NCBI RefSeq assembly: GCF_900100705.1
Contig: NZ_FNCH01000005.1
Location: forward strand, 186,001 to 250,000
DNA length: 64,000 nt
Origin: Pedobacter terrae
GTDB lineage: Bacteria > Bacteroidota > Bacteroidia > Sphingobacteriales > Sphingobacteriaceae
Direction: 5' to 3'
Below the pieces are notes generated by a model. It was not told where the DNA came from. It worked only from the letters and a program-made list of their open reading frames with translations, and ran no database searches. The translations under genes were made by a program, and so were the position numbers. Below are positions 1-7,956 of this stretch, piece after piece. Within the stretch, counting starts at the first letter, position 1. Each line of letters opens with the position of its first letter.

Positions 1-658
1 TTTGTAGTGAATCAAAAAGCTCGGCATCATTTTCCCTGATTTGAATCGCTAAAGCACCTTGCGCAGGTGCAGGGATAAACTCAGTGGTTTCCAATTCTTC
101 TACATGTAAATCGGTCACATCAAGGTTTAAACGTTTAACACCAGCTTTGGCAATCAAAATGGCATCATAATCTTCATCACGGAGCTTTTGAATCCTGGTA
201 GGTACGTTTCCACGTAAATCTACAATCTCTAAATCGGGGCGTAAGCCCAATAATTGAGCTTTGCGACGGTTAGAGGAAGTGCCTACCATTGCACCCTTTT
301 TTAGTGAAAGCTTCTGTGTAACATCTACACAGTCTTTTAAAATCAAAAGATATTCACTTGCTTCCTCTCGCGGTGGTAAAGCAGCGATGGTTAATCCTTC
401 GGGATGCGCAGTAGGTAAATCTTTAAGGCAATGTACAGCCAGGTCAATTGTTCCTCCTAAAAGTTCTTCTTCCAATTCTTTGGTGAAAAAGCCTTTGCCT
501 TCGAGTTTATCTAATCTTAAGTTCAGGATTTTATCACCCTGAGTTTTAATGATTTTGATTTCTGCATCAATTCCGATGGCGGCCAATTCATCTTTGATAT
601 GATTTGCTTGCCATAAAGCCAGGTCGCTACCGCGTGTTCCAATGGTTAATTTCTTCAC
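1..658 (-). CDS. hemC: Porphobilinogen deaminase (hydroxymethylbilane synthase), 3' end cut by the window
   Basis: HemC joins four porphobilinogen molecules into hydroxymethylbilane in tetrapyrrole synthesis. I translated about 219 codons by hand. The protein opens VKKLTIGTRGSDLALWQA, the standard HemC N-terminus, and later shows TQGDK, KDLPT, GTSSNRRKAQL, DLRGNVPTR and PAPAQGALAIQ, all typical of the first two domains. The cofactor-binding Cys domain lies beyond the window. The start is GTG at 656-658: an in-frame TAA lies 11 codons upstream and no ATG lies between. The gene is downstream of hemA on the same strand, so haem genes are clustered, but the 351-bp gap holds a palindromic repeat, so co-transcription is uncertain. 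Confidence 0.95.
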   Translation of the reverse strand, partial: MKKLTIGTRGSDLALWQANHIKDELAAIGIDAEIKIIKTQGDKILNLRLDKLEGKGFFTKELEEELLGGTIDLAVHCLKDLPTAHPEGLTIAALPPREEASEYLLILKDCVDVTQKLSLKKGAMVGTSSNRRKAQLLGLRPDLEIVDLRGNVPTRIQKLRDEDYDAILIAKAGVKRLNLDVTDLHVEELETTEFIPAPAQGALAIQIRENDAELFDSLQ

Positions 659-1009
659 TATTAAGATTAAATGAGCTACAAATTTAATTTAAATAGTGGT
701 TTATCCCATGAATTGTTTAAAAATGAGACAGTGAGGTTACAGAAAGGAGAATTTAAAGGATTTCTATGACATTAGGGTACTCGGTGCTGCGTTACTTTGT
801 CATTCTGAAATAGAGGAATTAATGCGTACACTCTTTAAAAATACCGTCATTTCGAGCGGAGTGCAACGCAGTCGAGAAATCTGCCTCGGGATAGGTCTCT
901 CCACGCCTGTACGGGCAGGGGTTCCACTGTGTTTCGCAGATGACGCCTTGTATTAAAGTAGATGATAGAAAAAAGGAAATTAAGCTTTTGTGTTCTTTGT
1001 GGTAAAACC
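659..1009. repeat. hemA-hemC spacer with a GTCAT...ATGAC palindromic repeat
   Basis: No gene is visible. Positions about 846-944 hold an imperfect palindrome that starts GTCATTTCGAGCGGAGTG and ends in CAGATGAC. Inside it is the sub-palindrome CCTGTACGGGCAGG (about 906-919). Related copies lie near 2769-2887 and 23694-23761, so this is an interspersed family. It might act as a weak terminator or RNA-stability element between hemA and hemC; that is inference. Confidence 0.75.
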
Positions 1010-2236
1010 TTAAGGTTGGTTAACCAGAATTTCTTTTGCCATTACCATAGGCACGCTGATATATTTTTTCTCCATGTAGTTCATCACGCGTTCTAAAACT
1101 TCGCGGGAGGCTTCATCCATCTGACTGATTTCTTCAGCAAAAACACCATGTATGGCTGTATTTTTGATTTCTTTAATCTTTCTTGGCACTTCCTGCATCG
1201 CCAGTTCGATACGGCGTTGTTTTAAAACAGAGAAAAATTCGGTAATGTTATTGCTGATAATTTCTTCCGCATGCACCAGTTCGTTATAACGTTCCTGGAT
1301 ATTTTTGCGTGCTACCTCTTTTAATGATTCTACCTCAATGTAATGTACAGGATTGTTATGGATCACTGCAGGCATAACGTCATTCGGAATAGCCAAATCT
1401 ACGATCACTTTTTTGCCCTGATCACCATTTAACAGCTTAGCGTATAGCGCTTCATTAATAATTGCTTCGGTAGAACCTGTACAGGTAATGATCACATCAA
1501 ACCCTTCATTAAAATCTTCAAGTGCGGCTAACGGATAAGCTTTACCACCCAACTCTGCTGCCAAAGATTCAGCTTTAGAGAACGTACGGTTGAAAATGGA
1601 GAAATTGGAGTATTTATGTTTATTAAGATATTTTGCAATGTTCTGATTGGTTTCGCCAGCACCTATAATTAAGATACGCGAGTTGCCACACATGTTCAGT
1701 TCTTTTAGCTTACGGTAAGCCAATGAAACAACAGAAACCGGATTTTTGGAGATGTTGGTATGGGTATAAACTTCTTTTGCCGTTTTCACCACACGTTCCA
1801 TAATCATACGCATATAATCGCCGGTAAATCCAGCATCGCGACAGTTTTCGTAAGCTTTACGGATTTGGGCAAGGATTTCCTTTTCTCCAACAACCAAACT
1901 CTCTAAAGAACATGACGTTCTAAGCAAATGGTTAAAAGCTTCTTCGTTTTCGTAAACCGTAACATTATCCAGAAAACGCTCCATAAATTCAGGAGGCAGC
2001 CCCATGTCTAAAACAGTAAGAAATCTGGTTACAAATTCTTTGTCGGTTTTCTCTTTGGTCAGGAAAACAAACTCTACACGGTTACAGGTTCCGACATAAA
2101 AGATTTCGCTAACGGGAAGCTCTGCTTGAACATTCTTCAACCTGCTATCTAAACTCTGGTCACAAATAACTAATTTCCCTAAAGATTTCAGGTCGATGTG
2201 ATGATGCGTAAAAGCTATTACTTTTAAATATTCCAA
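1010..2236 (-). CDS. hemA: Glutamyl-tRNA reductase
   Basis: HemA reduces glutamyl-tRNA(Glu) with NADPH to glutamate-1-semialdehyde, the first committed step of C5-pathway haem synthesis. The 408-residue protein has the catalytic-Cys motif GTCNRVE near residue 50 and the nucleotide-binding GAGETNQNIAKYL near residue 193. The C-terminal helical dimerisation region follows, with a normal family length. The start appears to be TTG at 2234-2236: an in-frame TAA lies three codons upstream, there is no nearby ATG, and the conserved N-terminus (EYLKVIAFTHHHIDL) starts immediately. hemC lies downstream on the same strand. A TACTTTTG box at 2267-2274 on this strand fits the Bacteroidota -7 element. Confidence 0.95.
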   Translation of the reverse strand: MEYLKVIAFTHHHIDLKSLGKLVICDQSLDSRLKNVQAELPVSEIFYVGTCNRVEFVFLTKEKTDKEFVTRFLTVLDMGLPPEFMERFLDNVTVYENEEAFNHLLRTSCSLESLVVGEKEILAQIRKAYENCRDAGFTGDYMRMIMERVVKTAKEVYTHTNISKNPVSVVSLAYRKLKELNMCGNSRILIIGAGETNQNIAKYLNKHKYSNFSIFNRTFSKAESLAAELGGKAYPLAALEDFNEGFDVIITCTGSTEAIINEALYAKLLNGDQGKKVIVDLAIPNDVMPAVIHNNPVHYIEVESLKEVARKNIQERYNELVHAEEIISNNITEFFSVLKQRRIELAMQEVPRKIKEIKNTAIHGVFAEEISQMDEASREVLERVMNYMEKKYISVPMVMAKEILVNQP

Positions 2237-2266
2237 GTGCTTCCGTTATTAACTATTATCGGGATA

Positions 2267-2274
2267 CAAAAGTA
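2267..2274 (-). promoter_or_regulatory. Candidate -7 promoter element for hemA
   Basis: TACTTTTG matches the Bacteroidota -7 consensus TANNTTTG and lies about 30 bases ahead of the TTG start. No convincing TTTG -33 box sits 19 bases further upstream, so support is partial. Confidence 0.4.
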
Positions 2275-2372
2275 ACATGGTGAAGGCATGTGACTGTCAT
2301 TAACCTGTAATTTACATCAATTTAGAACGGTTTTAAATAGCAGACCTAAAGTTTAAAACAATATATTGATCC

Positions 2373-2762
2373 ATGATGAACAGCCCAATTTATAAATTTT
2401 TCCTTTGGCTTTATGCCCTTTTCTACGTTCTGGCTGGATATAACCACTTTTTATCCACTCAAGTATATTACGTCATCATTCCAAAATGGTTGCCTGCACC
2501 TGAGTTTTTAATTTATTTTTCGGGAATATTAGAAATTGTTTTAGGGCTTTCATTGTTGTTTGATAGAACCAGAAAGTTTGCCGCGCTACTCATTATTTTG
2601 ATGTTGATTGCCTTTATACCTGCGCATATCTACATGATCCGGAAAGCACCGTTTATGCTGGGACAAATAACGGTTACGCCATTAATGGCGTGGCTGAGGT
2701 TGCCTTTTCAGTTAGTTTTTATTGGCTCGGCATGGTATTATTATAGAAATCCTATCAATTAA
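2373..2762 (+). CDS. DoxX-like small integral membrane protein
   Basis: This 129-residue protein has four predicted hydrophobic segments (about 8-22, 43-62, 68-88 and 105-122). The first is followed by AGYNHF, and a P-x-Y/I-P-x-W-L-P stretch follows at 32-42, the layout of DoxX-family membrane proteins. The family is found in the inner membrane; its biochemical role is unclear in most bacteria. It is divergent from hemA and stands alone, with a palindromic repeat directly after its stop. ATG ATG occurs at the start; either could be used. Confidence 0.7.
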   Translation: MMNSPIYKFFLWLYALFYVLAGYNHFLSTQVYYVIIPKWLPAPEFLIYFSGILEIVLGLSLLFDRTRKFAALLIILMLIAFIPAHIYMIRKAPFMLGQITVTPLMAWLRLPFQLVFIGSAWYYYRNPIN

Positions 2763-2768
2763 AAATTT

Positions 2769-2887
2769 GTCATTTCGACCGAAGCGGAGAAATTCTATAC
2801 AATAGTCTAAGAATAGATTTCTCCCCGCCTGTACGGGCAGGCCTGTCCGCACAGGCGGGCATTTCGTTTCACTACAGTCGAAATGAC
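2769..2887. repeat. GTCATTTCGA...TCGAAATGAC palindromic repeat
   Basis: About 119 bp with complementary ends (GTCATTTCGACCGAAG and TACAGTCGAAATGAC). A nested GC-rich palindrome, CCTGTACGGGCAGG plus CTGTCCGCACAGGCGGG, lies at about 2828-2861. It is the same family as the repeat at 846-944 and sits just after the DoxX-like gene, where it could fold as a long hairpin in the transcript. Confidence 0.8.
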
Positions 2888-2957
2888 GCCATCACTCAAA
2901 AAACATACAACAAAATCAAATTTCGTAGGTTTATATTTTACATCAATCCTTTAAATT

Positions 2958-3782
2958 ATGATTACACAAAGTAATTTTAGCCTTAGCGGTGCAGACGGAA
3001 AATTAATTATTGGCGACATCACCTTTGATGAAAAAAATCCTAATACCCCCATTGTACTCTTTGTACATGGCTTTAAAGGTTTTAAAGATTGGGGTGCCCA
3101 TAACTTAGTAGCCAGGTATTTTGCCAGCAATGGTTACCGTTACGTTAAGTTTAATTTATCGCATAGTGGCGTACCGGTTGATGACCCAAAAGATGTTACC
3201 GATATGGAAGCTTTTGCCAGCAACACGGTATCGAAAGAACTTTTTGATGTAAATGCAGTATTGGATTTTATGGAGAAAGCATATGGCGCAAACACTAAAG
3301 TAAATTTAATTGGCCATAGCCGTGGCGGTGGTTTGTCCATCATCGAAGCAGCAAACGATTTAAGGATCAATAAACTGATTACCTGGAGCGCCATTGCCGA
3401 TTTTAATAGCCTTTGGAAAAAGGAACAAGAGGCAGAATGGAAAAAAACCGGGAAGATTTTTGTTACCAATGCCCGTACTAAAGAACAGATGCCATTAAAT
3501 GTTACCTTATTGGAAGACCTGGAAGAAAATGCGGCAACATTAAATATTATAGATGCCGCAAAGCGCATCAATATTCCATGGTTAATTATCCATGGTGATG
3601 ATGATATAAATGTTCCTTTCGAAACCGCGCAAACCTTGGCAGAAGCCAATCCGGGCAGCAGGCTGGTTAAAATGGAAGGTGCAAACCATGTTTATGGGGC
3701 AACACAGCCTTACACTAATGAAACTTTACCACCGCTATTATTTAAAGTTTGTGAAAAGGTGCTGACTTTCTTAGGAGAATAG
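2958..3782 (+). CDS. Alpha/beta hydrolase (dienelactone hydrolase / S9-like)
   Basis: A 274-residue soluble enzyme with no signal peptide, so probably cytoplasmic. The fold is shown by LFVHGFKGFKDWG (oxyanion-hole strand, about 31-43), the nucleophile elbow GHSRGGG (Ser near 121), the acid segment IIHGDDDINVPF and the C-terminal catalytic histidine in GANHVYG. The substrate cannot be read from the sequence. The ATG at 2958 is well placed before the first strand, and the gene is monocistronic between repeats. Confidence 0.85.
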   Translation: MITQSNFSLSGADGKLIIGDITFDEKNPNTPIVLFVHGFKGFKDWGAHNLVARYFASNGYRYVKFNLSHSGVPVDDPKDVTDMEAFASNTVSKELFDVNAVLDFMEKAYGANTKVNLIGHSRGGGLSIIEAANDLRINKLITWSAIADFNSLWKKEQEAEWKKTGKIFVTNARTKEQMPLNVTLLEDLEENAATLNIIDAAKRINIPWLIIHGDDDINVPFETAQTLAEANPGSRLVKMEGANHVYGATQPYTNETLPPLLFKVCEKVLTFLGE

Positions 3783-3895
3783 GCTATTGTCCTGCTTGGT
3801 AGAACGAAGAATCCGTAGATAGAGGAATGCTGTTAAATTTTATAACCAGGCGCTCTTTAGCAGATTCTTCGCTGTGCTCAGAATGAAATCAAATT

Positions 3896-5170
3896 CTAAT
3901 CATCCCCTCTCCTTACAAAATTCCGCATATCGCTGCCGCTGGGGCTTTGGAAAATCTCGAGATCGAAGTAGGGTACCGCAGCCAAGAGATGGTCAAAAAT
4001 ATCGGCAGCCACTTCTTCAAAACGTTTTAATCCTTTCTCTTTCGAGAATACGTAAATTTCAATCGGTAATCCGTTTTCTGTAGCCTGCAACTGGCGCACC
4101 ATAAAGGTGAGTTCTTTATTAATATGTGGATTGCTTTCGAGGTATTTTTCGGCATAAACCCTAAAAGTGCCTATATTGGTCATGTGCCTACCATTCACAA
4201 GGTTATTGGGGTTTACCGTATTTTCGGCATTATACCGTTCAATAAATTGCTGCGTTTCTTTCAGGTAATCTTTAAGAAAGTCAATGCTTTGCAGTCTTCC
4301 TATCAACTCATCATCGCAGAATTTAATACTGGAAATTTTAATATTGATGTGCCGCTTAATCCTACGCCCCTCACTTTCTTCCATTGCCCGCCAATTCTTA
4401 AACGACTCACTAACAATGGCATAACTTGGCACAATGGTTACCGTTTTATCCCAGTTCCGCACTTTAATGGTGGTTAAATTAATTTCAGTTACCTCCCCAT
4501 CCGCGCCGTATTTTTCAACAGTGATCCAATCGCCTACCCTAACCAGATCGACAGCACTCATTTGTACCGATGCCACAAAACCTAAAATCGGATCCCTGAA
4601 AATCAGAATAAAAACAGCTGTAACTGCACCAAAACCGCCGAAAACGTATACAGGTGACTCACCCAGAATAATCGAAAGAATAAGTACGAAACCAACAATG
4701 TAGAATACAATTTTGGCTACCTGTTTATAACTTCTGATGGGTTTATCGGCATATTGCTTTGATGACTCCATGATGGAAACCACCGCATTCAAAAATGCAT
4801 TTACGGCAAACATCACGGCCAGAACCATATAGATTCTGGCAAAAATCAAAGCATAGAAATGCCAGTTTTTAAAATAGACAAAAAGGTATGGAACAACATT
4901 ATAGATAATGTAGGCTCCAAAAATTAACGCAAAAGCCCTAAAAACACGAAATTCGAATAATGCCTTTTGCCAGTCGGATTTGGTTTTGGCACTTTTTACC
5001 ATCACAATAAAAACCTGACGTGTTACAAAAATGGTGACAAACAGGAATAAAATAACTGTAACAAGCCCGATAAAAAAATAGGAATAAATAAGTTCGTTAC
5101 CTGCAAGGCCTCTACCAGCCAACCAGTTTCTAAGTTCGTTAAAAAGGTATTGAAACTCCGGGATTTTCAT
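3896..5170 (-). CDS. MscS-family mechanosensitive ion channel
   Basis: This 424-residue inner-membrane protein has about five hydrophobic segments in residues 20-200, then the MscS pore/beta-domain signature: a Gly/Ala-rich segment (GGFGAVTAVFILIFRDPILGF), a short D-x-V-R-V-G-D-W-I beta motif and G-x-V-x-E-I-N-L-T-T-I-K-V-R-N-W. These channels open on hypo-osmotic shock to release solutes. The C-terminus is longer than in E. coli MscS and is mostly soluble. A TTG precedes the ATG at 5168-5170; ATG is preferred. Confidence 0.9.
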   Translation of the reverse strand: MKIPEFQYLFNELRNWLAGRGLAGNELIYSYFFIGLVTVILFLFVTIFVTRQVFIVMVKSAKTKSDWQKALFEFRVFRAFALIFGAYIIYNVVPYLFVYFKNWHFYALIFARIYMVLAVMFAVNAFLNAVVSIMESSKQYADKPIRSYKQVAKIVFYIVGFVLILSIILGESPVYVFGGFGAVTAVFILIFRDPILGFVASVQMSAVDLVRVGDWITVEKYGADGEVTEINLTTIKVRNWDKTVTIVPSYAIVSESFKNWRAMEESEGRRIKRHINIKISSIKFCDDELIGRLQSIDFLKDYLKETQQFIERYNAENTVNPNNLVNGRHMTNIGTFRVYAEKYLESNPHINKELTFMVRQLQATENGLPIEIYVFSKEKGLKRFEEVAADIFDHLLAAVPYFDLEIFQSPSGSDMRNFVRRGDD

Positions 5171-5240
5171 CAAGGCAATTTAGGATTTATTGGTTAGAAA
5201 ATTTAATGGTGTTCCATTCTTTGTCGTGCTAGATATATCA

Positions 5241-5290
5241 TTAACCACAGATAAAAAGGCTGCACACAGATAAAATCCGTGTTTATCTGA
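5241..5290. repeat. CACAGATAAA / CCGTGTTTATCTG interspersed repeat
   Basis: AACCACAGATAAAAAGGC followed by CACACAGATAAAATCCG and TGTTTATCTGA. A related copy lies at 51901-51967. Its inverted AGATAAA/TTTATCT arms make a weak stem-loop. It lies upstream of the MscS gene. Confidence 0.65.
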
Positions 5291-5315
5291 CTCCTCGGTC
5301 TAATTTATATAAAAG

Positions 5316-5337
5316 CGGTTTGTGGGGACACAAACCA
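5316..5337. other. Short perfect hairpin downstream of ispG
   Basis: GGTTTGTG (5317-5324), loop GGGA, CACAAACC (5329-5336). It lies 20 bases beyond the ispG stop on the minus strand without a T-run, so it may be a repeat fragment or a stability hairpin rather than a classic terminator. Confidence 0.55.
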
Positions 5338-5356
5338 CGGCTCGCATTATTAACGA

Positions 5357-7336
5357 TTAAACCTTTTCTACCCAGTTCCCATCACCTTTGATGATATCGA
5401 TCAATTCATCCAAAGCATAAGCGGTGGTTACATTTTTCTTTACTACTTCTTTACCTCGGTATAAGGTAATTTTATCTGGGCCGGTACCTACATAACCGTA
5501 ATCTGCATCAGCCATTTCTCCAGGACCATTAACGATGCATCCCATGATACCAATTTTTATCCCTTTTAAATGGTCGGTTCGCGAACGGATCAGCTGTGTA
5601 GTTTCCTGCAAGTCGAAAAGCGTTCGGCCACAGCTTGGGCACGAGATATATTCGGTTTTACTAATCCGTGTACGGGTAGCCTGTAAAATCCCAAAACTGG
5701 TCGAATTGATCAAGGAAAGGTTTTGTCCTTCCGCATCAATCCATACACCATCGCCAAAACCATCGGTAAGCAATGCACCAAGATCAGTAGCGGCATAAAG
5801 CATCAGATGATCGGCATCTGCATCCTGGTAAGTTCGCTTTATAATTACAGGAACCTGAATGTTTTTCTCCTGTAACAATACAAAAAATGCTCTTTGTTCA
5901 GCCATTCCATGAGTTGAACTGGTTTCAAGGATTAAAACAACTGTGTTATCCAATTGTGCAATTGTTGTATCGTTAAATTGTTTTGAATCCATCTGAACAA
6001 AGTTCAATACTTCATCCAGAACTTCACTTTCAATAAATTCTTCCAAAGAAAATAAGGGATGACAATTGTTCTTATCTTTTAATTTTAGCCAGGTTGCATA
6101 ATTATAAACCTGCTTTAAATTTCCAGGAAATGAAAAAGATGGCAAATGATCTCCTAAAAAGGCTAAATCACATGCCTGATCGGCTAAATTGTATTTATCT
6201 AAACCAGCACTATAGTTATAACCTACCGAACTTAAAAAGTAAGGATCTTTTAAATTTTCTTTCGAAACATCAATCATTACTACCGGATGGTGATGCCCAC
6301 CAATGTGCTGTACTGGAGTGGTGATGCGGCGGTTGTATTCGTAAGGGCTGTAAGTTGGGCGCGGAGCGTGGAGCGTAGAGCGTAGCTGAATTGACTCCGG
6401 ACTTTGGACTTCGGACTTCGGACTTCTTAAAGCATATCGGTCTGCCAAAGCTTTTGCTACAGGCGCTTCAAATTCAGGATCTTCGGTTAAAGAAACACGG
6501 ATGGTATCACCTAAACCGTCTTCCAATAAAGTTCCAATGCCAACTGCTGATTTAATACGACCGTCTTCACCATCGCCTGCTTCAGTAACACCTAGGTGCA
6601 AAGGATAATTCATACCTTCTTTGGCCATGGTTTCTACCAGCAAACGGTAAGCTTGTACCATTACCTGAGTATTGCTGGCTTTCATGGAGATCACCAGATT
6701 ATAATAGTTCTGGTCTTCGCACATGCGGATAAATTCCATTGCCGATTCGACCATGCCACGCGGTGTATCGCCATAATGGCTCATAATCCGGTCGGAAAGG
6801 GAGCCATGGTTGGTGCCAATGCGCATCGCAGTGCCATACTCTTTACAGATTTTCACCAAAGGGATAAACTTTTTATAAATCCGGCTTAACTCTGCATTGT
6901 AAGCATCCTGCGTATATTCTATATTCTCAAATTTCTTTTTATCTGCGTAATTACCTGGATTAACACGCACTTTTTCTACAATCCTTGCGGCCATTTCGGC
7001 TGCATTTGGTGTAAAATGGATATCGGCAATTAACGGCACATTGTAGCCACGGAAACGTAGTTCTTTTTTAATATTGGCCAGATTTTCGGCTTCTTTAATA
7101 CTTGGAGCAGTAATACGGACATATTCGCAACCGGATTCTACCATGCGGATCGTCTGTTCTACCGTACCTAACGTATCCATGGTATCGGTAGTCGTCATAG
7201 ACTGGATCCGAATAGGATTATGGCCTCCCAAGGCTATATCGCCGATATTTACTTCGCGGGTTAAATACCTCGAATAAGTGGTTAAACTGTTGCAATATCC
7301 GCCAGCTAAATCATGTTTTGCCAATATATTTTCCAT
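5357..7336 (-). CDS. ispG: 4-hydroxy-3-methylbut-2-enyl diphosphate synthase (GcpE/IspG), long Bacteroidota form
   Basis: IspG is the [4Fe-4S] enzyme that converts MEcPP to HMBPP in the MEP isoprenoid pathway. At 659 residues it is the large form: an N-terminal TIM barrel (about 20-300, with GGHNPIRIQSMTTTDT), an insertion domain, and a C-terminal cluster domain with SCPSCGR (Cys about 566 and 569) and GIMGCIVNGPGE (Cys about 600, Glu about 607). I chose ATG at 7336 because a perfect TATCTTTG promoter box lies just upstream (7344-7351); a longer frame to 7474 would put the promoter inside the gene. Residues about 304-328, between barrel and insertion domain, are encoded by a heptad repeat array (6355-6426) and are not a normal part of the family. 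Confidence 0.96.
   Translation of the reverse strand: MENILAKHDLAGGYCNSLTTYSRYLTREVNIGDIALGGHNPIRIQSMTTTDTMDTLGTVEQTIRMVESGCEYVRITAPSIKEAENLANIKKELRFRGYNVPLIADIHFTPNAAEMAARIVEKVRVNPGNYADKKKFENIEYTQDAYNAELSRIYKKFIPLVKICKEYGTAMRIGTNHGSLSDRIMSHYGDTPRGMVESAMEFIRMCEDQNYYNLVISMKASNTQVMVQAYRLLVETMAKEGMNYPLHLGVTEAGDGEDGRIKSAVGIGTLLEDGLGDTIRVSLTEDPEFEAPVAKALADRYALRSPKSEVQSPESIQLRSTLHAPRPTYSPYEYNRRITTPVQHIGGHHHPVVMIDVSKENLKDPYFLSSVGYNYSAGLDKYNLADQACDLAFLGDHLPSFSFPGNLKQVYNYATWLKLKDKNNCHPLFSLEEFIESEVLDEVLNFVQMDSKQFNDTTIAQLDNTVVLILETSSTHGMAEQRAFFVLLQEKNIQVPVIIKRTYQDADADHLMLYAATDLGALLTDGFGDGVWIDAEGQNLSLINSTSFGILQATRTRISKTEYISCPSCGRTLFDLQETTQLIRSRTDHLKGIKIGIMGCIVNGPGEMADADYGYVGTGPDKITLYRGKEVVKKNVTTAYALDELIDIIKGDGNWVEKV
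6355..6426 (-). repeat. In-frame heptad-repeat array inside ispG
   Basis: Read on the coding strand, the units are AAGTCCG, AAGTCCG, AAGTCCA, AAGTCCG, GAGTCAA, TTCAGCT, ACGCTCT, ACGCTCC, ACGCTCC, GCGCCCA: about ten consecutive seven-base units in two sub-arrays. It encodes a Ser/Pro-rich stretch around SPKSEVQSPES with no relation to the enzyme fold. The length is compatible with a multiple of three, so the frame survives. Confidence 0.85.
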
Positions 7337-7343
7337 CTGTTTG

Positions 7344-7351
7344 CAAAGATA
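7344..7351 (-). promoter_or_regulatory. -7 promoter element of ispG
   Basis: TATCTTTG on the minus strand is a perfect TANNTTTG match. It ends 7 bases before the ATG at 7336, so the transcript would be nearly leaderless. No good -33 TTTG box is seen at the right spacing. Confidence 0.6.
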
Positions 7352-7465
7352 AGGATTGTTGGAATGTTTTAATGTTGTAATGTTGTAATTAAAATCGACC
7401 CGGTGCTTCAGGGGAAATGAAGTTTTTTGAAAACTGAAAAGTAGTAATGCTTGGCAAATACAGGG

Positions 7466-7615
7466 GTTTGGCATGTTTGCACCGACCCAGGTTTCGTAAA
7501 CGGGATGGCAGCGGCATCCTTTGGCTGTCAGCCTGAGCGGCGAAGGTCAGACAAGATACAGCGTACAGCCCGGGTGACGCAGATAGTTGCACTAATCTTG
7601 CTTTCCTATAAATAT
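7466..7615 (+). repeat. Duplicated 150-bp repeat unit, copy A (contains CGGGATGG...CAGCCCG hairpin element)
   Basis: The unit begins GTTTGGCAT, includes GTAAACGGGATGGCAGCGG and CATCCTTTGGC, and ends with GATACAGCGTACAGCCCG followed by a diverged tail. Copy B lies at 7805-7956 in the same orientation. The core 7501-7573 belongs to a wider hairpin family also seen near 21362, 21691, 37035 and 53649. No coding capacity is supported. Confidence 0.8.
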
Positions 7616-7804
7616 CAGAGCCTATTTTTTTTTCCGAGAGCAAAATTGGCATTCTCCTTTTGAAGAGCAAGGTCAGTAATAATGGGTTGAGTTCGGTCCT
7701 GCTGTTTGTTGCAATCCTTTTGGAAGAAATCTTTATTGAAACAAACCCGTTTAATCCAAAAGGGATTTCCACTCCCATCAGGTCTATATTTTAACGTTAA
7801 GTGG

Positions 7805-7956
7805 GTTTGGCATCATTGCACTGACCTAGGTTTCATAAACGGGATGGAAGCGGCATCCTTTGGCGGTCAGCCTGAGCGGAGTTGGGGCCCTGCAAAAGAT
7901 ATAGCGCACAGCCCGACTAACCATAACAAATGCATTGACCCTGCTTTTCTAACTTA
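7805..7956 (+). repeat. Duplicated 150-bp repeat unit, copy B
   Basis: Matches copy A through GTTTGGCAT, TAAACGGGATGGAAGCGG, CATCCTTTGGCGGTCAGCC and GATATAGCGCACAGCCCG, then a tail resembling copy A (TGCTTTTCTAACTTATAT). It abuts the stop codon of the RDD gene. The 190 bases between the copies hold nothing recognisable. Confidence 0.8.

Noticed and set aside
261..542. 93-residue plus-strand open frame
   Set aside because: It lies antisense within hemC, whose reading on the minus strand is unambiguous.
7337..7474. 46-residue N-terminal extension of IspG
   Set aside because: The extension contains the TATCTTTG promoter box and has no IspG-like sequence; the ATG at 7336 fits.
7389..7778. 129-residue minus-strand frame upstream of ispG
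   Set aside because: It runs across the duplicated repeat and the ispG promoter, resembles no family, and is better explained as non-coding.
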